Positions 21,827-28,321 of a stretch of 28,321 nucleotides of DNA are shown in pieces. The DNA comes from a virus. The stretch lies in the IMG/VR virus record IMGVR_UViG_3300017598_000257, positions 1 through 28,321 of that record. One strand, given 5' to 3'. Each line of letters opens with the position of its first letter. The stretch's first letter is position 1. The notes under the pieces are model-generated. The model was not told the DNA's origin and did no database searches. It saw only the letters and a list, made by a program, of their open reading frames with translations. A program made the translations under genes and the position numbers.

Positions 21827-24800
21827 TCATTCTATTGAGAATCCCGCCATAGTACATCCTCTCATTAATCCGACACTAGCCGGTGGATCTACTGGAGGTT
21901 CTTCATCATCACCGTCAATCCATTGTTGAATTTCTAATTCACTCAACGCCCTTCCGAATATGAACATAACATCAACCGTTCCATCAATCCAACTCTCGGA
22001 TCCAGAAGCTGTCACCGGATAGTTTGAACTGTTCCCCCATCCGCTAATCAATAAGTCTTTGCTATTCTGGCCGGAGATCGATGCACAATCATCTACACCA
22101 GTATCAACAAAGACTCCATCAAGGCTGAGCTTCATCAAACTGTTTGACGTATCACGAACACCGCAAATATAATGATCTTCTCCTGCCGTTACAGTATGAG
22201 GAGAAAGAGTTGCATTACAAGTTGATGAACCATCACCTATCTGAAAAATCAAAAGTCCTTCGTTTACATCTCCTGTAATATACATCTCGTACCAATCCCC
22301 ACCGCTCTGTCCGTGTCCTTTATGAAATAAACTCTGGCTTGGCTTACCGGAATGATCTTCGAAATTCACTTTCGTGCAAATTGTGAAATCCTCGTCGGCA
22401 AAGTCAATTTCCCCCTCATGTGCAACAGATATATAATCGTCAGAACTAAACTCAAAATCGTACGCATCTCCAGTTCTTGTTGTAATACTAGATATTGTAC
22501 CGTCATTTGACGTTGAATCCGCTGAACATATATCCAGAAGATCTCCTGCCGATTCATTAAAATTATAATATGCCAGACAATCGGCATCGCTTATCCCACC
22601 AAATTCTGAAGGAACAGGACACGAATCTAACTGACATTTTGGAGATTCATCTGGACACCAAGTACAGCTTGCTGTATTACAATCAACTTCATAAGTACAT
22701 AAATCACAATGTTGATTATCACAAACCGCGTCACAAGCATCTGATTGACAAGTATCGCCATTACACCAATTACAACTTGGCCCAACTCCAGTACAATCGC
22801 CTTCAGTAGAACATTCTGAACATTGACTTGAACAAGTAGGAGGCGGAGATCCGTCAGATATAACGGCAAGAACTTTACTTCCCACTCCATCACTCAACGT
22901 AAACCTCGCCAATCCAGAAGCATCAACAGATAATCCTGTGCTTGCCCCTCCATCAATAGTGTAATTCCATGTCAAAGCAGGATCTAAATCGCCTATAAAA
23001 ACGTCGACATCGCCACCTGCCGGTATTGTTACTGAAAAACTTGTCTGAAAATATCGAAGATCTTTAAGTTCATTAAGTCTATTGTAATTATGATTACTCT
23101 GACTTGGCGTTCCCGTAAGACCAATAGATGATGTTCCATTAAATATAACAACCGTTTCTTCGTCGCCAGTATCAATATGCAATCCCTCGGCATCTTCGCC
23201 AGAACTAGATAACTCTGTCACGGTAGGATTGACACCTACTACAAAAGAATTAAGAAATGTCTGCCATTCTGCATTTGACGTTGAAATAAGCCTTGTTTGA
23301 TAAGTACATTGAGATTCATTAAATGTTCCTCCTACTAAACCGCAATCGTGGCCATCATAAACAAGGTCAAGAGTATCATAGTCATAACTTGGAATCTGAG
23401 TATCCCAATAAACCGTCTCTCCATTCTCGGCTGTCCATGTAAACCTATCACCAGATCGTGACATAGCAGAAGGCGAGTGCATAATATAATAATGCTTGCC
23501 ACTATTAGCTACTATTAAGTTGTAAAAGTATCCTCCACCAGAAGCAGCATACCTTTGAAAATTATCTGTACTAAGACAACTCTCAAGAGTAGGATTACAA
23601 CCATTAACTCTATCGAAATTAACAATAATATCATGGCCACCTGACGTATGTTTATAGAATATTGAGGGAGTATATTCCCTAAGATGTTCATGAGGCGGAT
23701 TATAATATCCTGAATATGTTTGAAGTCCTCCAGCAGTACCTACATGATAAGAATAATCTGTTCCAATTTTCGAAGCAGTTTGCTCTCTTGCTTCAGAAAC
23801 GCTAGAAGGAAATGCTCCACTTGCTAATAATCCATTCATATAAGAACCTTCTACATGAGCAGATTCAAAATATCCTTTTGGATTATGAATTGCCCATCCG
23901 CCTTGTCTATATAAATTAAAATTATCAAACCCATTCTTTTCGTGATCCACCCAAGTTCTCCCCTTAATATGGCTCCAAAACAAACTATCGTTAGAAGAAA
24001 AGCCATCCTTAAAATACGTCGTTCCAATTCCTGGATTATTTCTAGTCAATAATCCAGTAGGCTCTGTTCCTGCCCCTGTCTTTGCATATATAAGCCAATG
24101 ATCTACTAGCTGATTTGAATTTTGCCATAACTGATCAAATAAATATCTAAGACCATCATCGTTATCAAGAGTAGCAAGCGTAGCATAATTCGGTACTCTC
24201 CTTGCTATCATAAGATTTTCAGCATAAGAAGTATCTCCCCATTGGACTACATTACTCCTATCCGGAGTAATCTGAGCCTTCATAGTGTCAGCAAACTCTT
24301 CGTAAAAACCTGTAATTTCTGGAAAATAATCTACTCCAAAATAATCATTTAGTGTCTTAGCAGCAATCAAAGCATACGTTAAAGTATTCAAATTGTATTG
24401 TGAACTTTCAATCCACTCTCCTTGAGCAATAAGTTCAAACATCCATTCTATTGCGTTTCTAAGAGAATTACTTTCAGCTTGATCTGCATCAATTCCTCCA
24501 ACACTATAAGTATTACCTGGACTCGTTGGCCTCATATTTCCTTCATAATTAAGAATATAATCTGATCTAGTTAAATCATCTGATCTTATTGCATAAGCAA
24601 ATAAAATCATTCCAAAATAATGTCCTATCGTTTCATCAGAATCGCTTGCTCTTGTTCCATGATTATCATGCCACGGTCCACCGTTATCATCGTTAAGACA
24701 AAGATCTGTCCAAAAATTCAAAACATCCTTGAAATTTGCACAATTCGTTGCTCCAGCCGCAGGAGTTCCTGCATCATCTTCACAAATATAGCTATAAAGC

Positions 24801-25150
24801 AGAGACATTCTCACAAACCTATGCCTTGTATCGTTTTTACTAGGTATCCATCCTTCTGTATTATAAGTTCTTCCAGCATACCAGTTGACTCTTTGCCATG
24901 CCTCAACAGCATCAGAATTAGAGCCAGTAATTAAATAATATATCGCGCTATTAATCCCTAAATTCTCATCGTATTGTGTTCCTTTGCGATTCACTACATA
25001 CTGCCAGAACTTATGCCCAATTTCCCCGTCATCTTTAAGGGCTGTCCAATCGGTATCTTGTTGCGCTGACCAAAAGGAATTGACCGCGCCAAAAACATTT
25101 GTCGCATAAATTAAGAAAATAAAGATTATAAGAGTTGATAATTTTTTCAT
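21827..25150 (-). CDS. Exported heparinase II/III-like polysaccharide lyase with 2x8-Cys repeats and LamG domain (1107 aa)
   Basis: Signal peptide: MKKLSTLIIFIFLIYATNVF, cleaved near VFG. Residues about 25-360 are helical and Trp/Tyr-rich, as in the alpha/alpha toroid of heparinase II/III-like lyases. Residues about 376-740 are beta-rich and contain KGRTWVDHEKNGFDNFNLYR (H403) and ESAHVEGSY (H432), close to the family pattern of His-rich motifs at the toroid/beta-sandwich junction. Residues about 766-850 hold sixteen cysteines in two tandem eight-Cys repeats, each with a C-x2-C pair of the form CNWC or CTWC. Residues about 855-1075 look like a LamG/concanavalin-type carbohydrate-binding domain (LAYYNFNES, SWIDGTVDVMFIFGRALSEL), and the C-terminus is short and polar (VGLMRGCTMAGFSIE). 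The likely role is depolymerisation of acidic capsule or EPS. Its start shares a TAATG junction with the stop of the 417-residue fibre gene. The specificity is unknown. Confidence 0.8.
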   Translation of the reverse strand: MKKLSTLIIFIFLIYATNVFGAVNSFWSAQQDTDWTALKDDGEIGHKFWQYVVNRKGTQYDENLGINSAIYYLITGSNSDAVEAWQRVNWYAGRTYNTEGWIPSKNDTRHRFVRMSLLYSYICEDDAGTPAAGATNCANFKDVLNFWTDLCLNDDNGGPWHDNHGTRASDSDETIGHYFGMILFAYAIRSDDLTRSDYILNYEGNMRPTSPGNTYSVGGIDADQAESNSLRNAIEWMFELIAQGEWIESSQYNLNTLTYALIAAKTLNDYFGVDYFPEITGFYEEFADTMKAQITPDRSNVVQWGDTSYAENLMIARRVPNYATLATLDNDDGLRYLFDQLWQNSNQLVDHWLIYAKTGAGTEPTGLLTRNNPGIGTTYFKDGFSSNDSLFWSHIKGRTWVDHEKNGFDNFNLYRQGGWAIHNPKGYFESAHVEGSYMNGLLASGAFPSSVSEAREQTASKIGTDYSYHVGTAGGLQTYSGYYNPPHEHLREYTPSIFYKHTSGGHDIIVNFDRVNGCNPTLESCLSTDNFQRYAASGGGYFYNLIVANSGKHYYIMHSPSAMSRSGDRFTWTAENGETVYWDTQIPSYDYDTLDLVYDGHDCGLVGGTFNESQCTYQTRLISTSNAEWQTFLNSFVVGVNPTVTELSSSGEDAEGLHIDTGDEETVVIFNGTSSIGLTGTPSQSNHNYNRLNELKDLRYFQTSFSVTIPAGGDVDVFIGDLDPALTWNYTIDGGASTGLSVDASGLARFTLSDGVGSKVLAVISDGSPPPTCSSQCSECSTEGDCTGVGPSCNWCNGDTCQSDACDAVCDNQHCDLCTYEVDCNTASCTWCPDESPKCQLDSCPVPSEFGGISDADCLAYYNFNESAGDLLDICSADSTSNDGTISSITTRTGDAYDFEFSSDDYISVAHEGEIDFADEDFTICTKVNFEDHSGKPSQSLFHKGHGQSGGDWYEMYITGDVNEGLLIFQIGDGSSTCNATLSPHTVTAGEDHYICGVRDTSNSLMKLSLDGVFVDTGVDDCASISGQNSKDLLISGWGNSSNYPVTASGSESWIDGTVDVMFIFGRALSELEIQQWIDGDDEEPPVDPPASVGLMRGCTMAGFSIE

Positions 25151-26403
25151 TAACTACCTAATCTTATCATTGAAAATTCAGGAGAAAGGTTACCAGTAGA
25201 GCGAATATTTAATGGCCCTCCAGAATTTTGATAAACATAAACTTCAACATAATCTGTTGCACTTAAAGAATAAATAGTAGATATAGACATATAAGTTGTA
25301 TCGCCATCAGAATGTCTAGAGATATGACCAGCCAACTTTGTTGTTCCATTTAATTCAACAACAAGCCATCTATTTCCAGAGGCACTACCATCAAATTCAA
25401 CCGAAGCGGTAATTAGATAAATTCCAGCCGTTGTCGCTGTCAACCTTGAATTGTTTGTACTGTTATCGTGGATGGTATCTGTGTCGTACCTCTCGGCATT
25501 AAACGCAAGAGTTACATCAGTAGTGTCTGCAATCGACTGTGTCGTGTTGTGATACGCCCTCGCCCATATTGTGGGAAGATCAACAGTTGCTCCAGACATA
25601 TCTATTGCTCCTAAAAAAGTAGTCGTTTCATCGCCAGCATCTGTCTCAATTAACGTAACAGTATCGCCACTCACTCTAAAATCATGAGTCTCTGTTGCTC
25701 CTGCTTCATTATTTACATAAAGACCTTCATTTATAATATATCTTCCGGATGCTCCCGAAGAAATCGCTCCTGTTACTGTCAGATCACCATTGACTGTCAC
25801 GTTTCCGCTATCATCTTCAACGGTGTCGCCTGTTTGGATAATGAGTCCGGTTGTACCGTCATACCTGGCGAATGAATGATCGGTGACGTTTCCAGTTCCG
25901 GTGACATTACCACCAGACGGATTCTGGCAAGGATCAGCTGATGCAACAAAACGACCAAAGGCATCAAGTTCAACACATTTACCACTCGTCAACGCTCCTG
26001 CTGTAACGGCAAAATAACCATCCTTGTCATCCGGTATAGTTATCGTCGTATCGCTATCCGGATCCTCAACCTTAATTGTGATCTCTTCTGTGTTATCACT
26101 ATCACCTTCCAGAACCATAATCGTTTCATTGTCATCGCCATCTACCAAACAAGATCCTGTTGTACAAGAAGGCCCAACAGAGGATATATCACCACTTCCT
26201 GATGTAATAGCTACATAAGTCTTTACGCTATCGCTCGTCGCTGTTACGCCCGCACCTGTAAAGTTCAGGTATGGAGATTGACTTATAGATGTTCCTTCGT
26301 CTTGGACAATAAACCCTGCTGTAGTTCTGCCATCAGTAAAGATTTCCTGAGCGTTGGCAGAAGTCGCCAATAACAAACATAGTACAAAGATTAGTTTTTT
26401 CAT
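25150..26403 (-). CDS. Exported fibre with C1q-like C-terminal domain (417 aa)
   Basis: MKKLIFVLCLLLATSANA is a Sec signal peptide, cleaved before QEIFTDG. An attachment module (about 20-62; TAGFIVQDEGTSISQSPYLN, then FTGAGVTA) matches the one in the 1666-residue fibre. Low-complexity Asp/Thr/Ser-rich beta sequence fills the middle. Residues about 280-417 form a C1q-like jelly roll: WARAYHNTTQSIADTTDVTL, AGIYLITASVEFDGSASGNR, YVEVYVYQNSGGPLNI and a final MIRLGS. The last parts match C1q-like domains of phage fibres very well. It is expected to form a trimeric receptor-binding tip. The ATGA junction with the coiled-coil gene implies coupled expression. Confidence 0.85.
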   Translation of the reverse strand: MKKLIFVLCLLLATSANAQEIFTDGRTTAGFIVQDEGTSISQSPYLNFTGAGVTATSDSVKTYVAITSGSGDISSVGPSCTTGSCLVDGDDNETIMVLEGDSDNTEEITIKVEDPDSDTTITIPDDKDGYFAVTAGALTSGKCVELDAFGRFVASADPCQNPSGGNVTGTGNVTDHSFARYDGTTGLIIQTGDTVEDDSGNVTVNGDLTVTGAISSGASGRYIINEGLYVNNEAGATETHDFRVSGDTVTLIETDAGDETTTFLGAIDMSGATVDLPTIWARAYHNTTQSIADTTDVTLAFNAERYDTDTIHDNSTNNSRLTATTAGIYLITASVEFDGSASGNRWLVVELNGTTKLAGHISRHSDGDTTYMSISTIYSLSATDYVEVYVYQNSGGPLNIRSTGNLSPEFSMIRLGS

Positions 26404-27290
26404 TTTGACAGTTCTTTCCTGAGTGATTCCAGTTCTTTGATTTCTTTCTTGTCTCTTATTATCTTGTCTACTCTTAACCGAAGAATCTCAATTCGTGTCT
26501 TTTCATTTTCAAGATCCGCGATATTAACATCAATAGACTTTTGCATCTCAACATAAACCATTTTTTCTTTCTCGTATTCTATAATCTTCACCTCTAGTTC
26601 AGCCTGCTTATTAATAAACAAATCTCGCTCACGATCAACCTCTTGTTTCTTGGCATTAAGAACTTTCTGATCAACAACAACCTGTTCTAATTCGGAGGCA
26701 AGACGTTTCTTAGTTTCTTCCAACTCGTTCTTCTTAGAAATATGCTCTTCTCGTAAAACTGTGTTAAAGCGTATCTTCTGGTCAAGATCAATCATGTTTG
26801 AATTATAACTATTAATGCTTGATGATAACTCCGACCTTAACTTCTCAACATTTTTTTTCTCTACAACCGTATTTTCAAGTATTCTCAGATATTCATTCTT
26901 CTTGCTATCTGCCAAAGAAATAGCGTCGGAATATTTCTTTCTCTCCGCTTTTGTTTTTTCTATTTCAGAATCTAGTTTCTCACTTTTGGATAGAACTCCA
27001 TTCTTCGCCATCTCAATATCACGCCTCTCCGACTCGTTCTTCCTAGTGATTATATCGATCTCTTTATGCAGCTTAGTATTAATTTCTTTTAAAACATTAT
27101 TTTCCTTCCCAACCTTAATGTTTTCCTTAGTAAGATCAATAATTTCACGCTCAATATGAATCTTCCTCACATTATTCTTACGAATCTCATCTTTAATAAC
27201 TTGGTTTTTAAGACGATTATGCCTTAATTCAACCTCAAGCCGTTGTTTTTCAATATCCAATAGCTTTTGGCTAGATGTTTGTTTTGCCAT
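26400..27290 (-). CDS. All-coiled-coil protein (296 aa)
   Basis: Nearly the whole length is Lys/Glu/Ile/Leu-rich with heptad spacing (for example IEREIIDLTKENIKVGKENN and LEETKKRLASELEQVVV), so it should form a long rod or dimeric coiled coil. There is no signal peptide and no membrane segment. The start has GGGGTG five bases upstream. It lies between small beta-rich proteins and the first exported fibre and is ATGA-coupled to that fibre. It could be a scaffold, a rod that joins fibres, or an assembly chaperone. No family is identifiable from a sequence this repetitive. Confidence 0.75.
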   Translation of the reverse strand: MAKQTSSQKLLDIEKQRLEVELRHNRLKNQVIKDEIRKNNVRKIHIEREIIDLTKENIKVGKENNVLKEINTKLHKEIDIITRKNESERRDIEMAKNGVLSKSEKLDSEIEKTKAERKKYSDAISLADSKKNEYLRILENTVVEKKNVEKLRSELSSSINSYNSNMIDLDQKIRFNTVLREEHISKKNELEETKKRLASELEQVVVDQKVLNAKKQEVDRERDLFINKQAELEVKIIEYEKEKMVYVEMQKSIDVNIADLENEKTRIEILRLRVDKIIRDKKEIKELESLRKELSK

Positions 27291-27299
27291 AATTCACCC

Positions 27300-27644
27300 C
27301 TAAAGTTCTGATGTTTTGATCTCTAAATATACCGTTCCAACTCCATTGGCATTGGTACAAGTGACCTTCAACTCATCACCTGCCAAGAAATTACACTCTC
27401 CCTGTGGACGAAATACGAAATCAGTTTCAGCAACCATCGTTCTTCTTGCCAAAACAGCATCGTAATTCACACCATTAGCTGAATCTCTTGTGATTATGAC
27501 AGTTTCAGAAATAGCTTGTGAAGCATGGAGAGTTACCTCTTCCAACTTAAACTGTCTGGCGATTGCCGTCGTCTTTGATAAGGCGGCCGTCCCCAATGCC
27601 TGTGAAGCCGTAATTGGCTTTCTTTGGAAATGTGCTGTTTTCAT
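27300..27644 (-). CDS. Small beta-rich virion-type protein (114 aa)
   Basis: The sequence (MKTAHFQRKPITASQALGTA at the start; TVIITRDSANGVNYDAVLAR and LAGDELKVTCTNANGVGTVY later) alternates hydrophobic and polar residues as in a single beta sandwich. Small proteins like this, with a 'RDSANG'-type turn and 'LAGDELKVTC'-type edge strand, are common near tail and fibre genes of phages. There is no signal peptide. AAAGGA precedes the ATG. I would call it a decoration or tail-accessory protein with low certainty about role. Confidence 0.68.
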   Translation of the reverse strand: MKTAHFQRKPITASQALGTAALSKTTAIARQFKLEEVTLHASQAISETVIITRDSANGVNYDAVLARRTMVAETDFVFRPQGECNFLAGDELKVTCTNANGVGTVYLEIKTSEL

Positions 27645-27647
27645 ATA

Positions 27648-28085
27648 TTATTCCTTTCCAACTTTGATCTGTAGCATTGTATCGACATCATTGCTTCCTT
27701 CTCCTGTGACCTTAAACCTCCCGACAGGCATCGCAACACTATCAACCGTAGCCAGATGCCAAAGCTGATCGACAAGTTCCGTATCCACATGATTAGTGAC
27801 CTTGAAATAATCACTTGCTGATCCTTCTGTCGCAGGATAAGTGTACCCCTGCTCAAAGTCGATATTAATATCAATCGTTCCGGCGTTTGTGACCTTATAC
27901 ATCACGCCCATATCAACGTCACCCTGACGCTTGATCCAAAACGCCTTTGTATAAAGAGTATTCGTAGATGGAACATTAAATACAGTCTCGTTCGTAGCTG
28001 ATTCAACCGAGTAAATCCTTCGGTCTGCTGATGCGCTACCGGCACAAATTAGGATTGCCACCATGATTAATATGATTCTTCTCAT
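27648..28085 (-). CDS. Exported small beta-rich protein with signal peptide (145 aa)
   Basis: MRRIILIMVAILICAGSASA is a Sec signal peptide with cleavage after ASA. The mature 125 residues are beta-rich (VFNVPSTNTLYTKAFWIKRQ, AGTIDINIDFEQGYTYPATE) and contain DTELVDQLWHLATVDSV. It resembles the downstream 114-residue protein in style but not in recognisable sequence. GGAGGAG precedes the ATG, which shares a TAATG junction with the gene before it. It is the first in transcription order of the eight signal-peptide-bearing late proteins. The function is unknown; a tail or surface accessory is likely from context. Confidence 0.72.
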   Translation of the reverse strand: MRRIILIMVAILICAGSASADRRIYSVESATNETVFNVPSTNTLYTKAFWIKRQGDVDMGVMYKVTNAGTIDINIDFEQGYTYPATEGSASDYFKVTNHVDTELVDQLWHLATVDSVAMPVGRFKVTGEGSNDVDTMLQIKVGKE

Positions 28086-28318
28086 TACAACTCCTCCTTT
28101 AGTAGTTTCTCGTTATTTAATAATGCAAAGATCGTTACCGCATAATAATTGTGAGGGCTTAATTGGAGAATAAACGTGCCGAAGATAACAAGCATTAAGC
28201 ATATATATCCGGAAAATAATGCCAACAGTTCCGGACGGTTAATATTTTGCCAGTACGCAAACGCTACCTCTCGAATCGTAAATCCATTTACCATAAAAAA
28301 AAGGCAGAGTCCTATCAT
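28085..28318 (-). CDS. Small membrane protein (77 aa, possibly truncated at the window edge)
   Basis: Two hydrophobic segments are visible (MIGLCLFFMVNGFTIREVAF is partly hydrophobic; LLALFSGYICLMLVIFGTFI is a clear membrane helix), with a charged end LLNNEKLLKEEL. The ATG at 28318 is three bases from the window edge, so no SD can be checked and the gene may begin further right. The TAATG junction at its end couples it to the exported 145-residue gene. No family is recognised. Confidence 0.6.
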   Translation of the reverse strand: MIGLCLFFMVNGFTIREVAFAYWQNINRPELLALFSGYICLMLVIFGTFILQLSPHNYYAVTIFALLNNEKLLKEEL

Positions 28319-28321
28319 GCC

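Noticed and set aside
21819-21857. Longer start of the 1666-residue fibre (MYYGG...)
   Set aside because: It would overlap the preceding gene and put 13 residues before a classical signal peptide; the ATG at 21818 has its own SD.
26815-27159. Plus-strand 114-residue Ser/Phe/Leu-rich frame
   Set aside because: It is the antisense shadow of the coiled-coil gene; Lys/Glu codons read backwards as Phe/Leu/Ser.
1-28321. tRNA, rRNA, CRISPR arrays, insertion sequences
   Set aside because: I saw no cloverleaf-like tRNA, no regular spaced repeats, no transposase and no terminal inverted repeats; the coding density leaves no room for them.

Overview
This window reads as part of a tailed-phage genome (free virus or prophage), most likely podovirus-like, from a bacterial host. 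Every credible gene is on the minus strand, so transcription runs from right (28321) to left (1). Genes are packed almost without gaps, use strong Shine-Dalgarno sequences and the standard code, and are often joined by ATGA or TAATG overlaps. A Gram-negative host is inferred from a candidate lipoprotein and many Sec signal peptides with AxA-type cleavage sites. The exact host cannot be read from the sequence. Terminase, portal, major capsid protein, polymerase and a stand-alone endolysin are not in the window.

In transcription order: (1) 28318-26400 holds a small membrane protein, two small beta-rich proteins and an all-coiled-coil protein. (2) 26403-16458 is the adhesin block: a C1q-like-tipped fibre, a heparinase II/III-like polysaccharide lyase with a cysteine-rich linker and LamG domain, a 1666-residue fibre with beta-helix, repeats and a C1q-like tip, and a small exported protein. 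(3) 16458-14823 is a run of very small, translationally coupled membrane, coiled-coil and lipoprotein genes that looks like a lysis or host-takeover cassette. (4) 14813-10396 holds a head-tail adaptor, a conserved podovirus-type tail protein, a tail-collar protein and another fibre-like protein. (5) 10382-1167 encodes three candidate internal or ejected virion proteins, ending with a 2582-residue polyvalent protein that carries a lysozyme-like start, two ADP-ribosyltransferase-like domains, a metallopeptidase HEIGH motif and a large conserved C-terminal region.

A rho-independent terminator (1117-1145) closes this late operon. Immediately downstream, a near-consensus sigma70 promoter (1077-1104) starts a second leftward unit: a 48-residue ribbon-helix-helix-like protein, two small unknown proteins, and a conserved phage protein that runs off the left edge.

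The most unusual feature is that eight late-operon proteins, including a conserved tail protein, a tail-collar protein, fibres and the lyase, begin with Sec-type signal peptides. The head-tail adaptor and the candidate internal or ejected proteins do not. The lyase also carries sixteen cysteines in two tandem eight-cysteine repeats, which would suit an oxidising compartment. This suggests that the outer tail and adhesin parts are exported while the capsid-side parts stay in the cytoplasm. I know of no well-described tailed phage that does this. In one case the signal peptide is encoded almost entirely in overlap with the end of the preceding gene.
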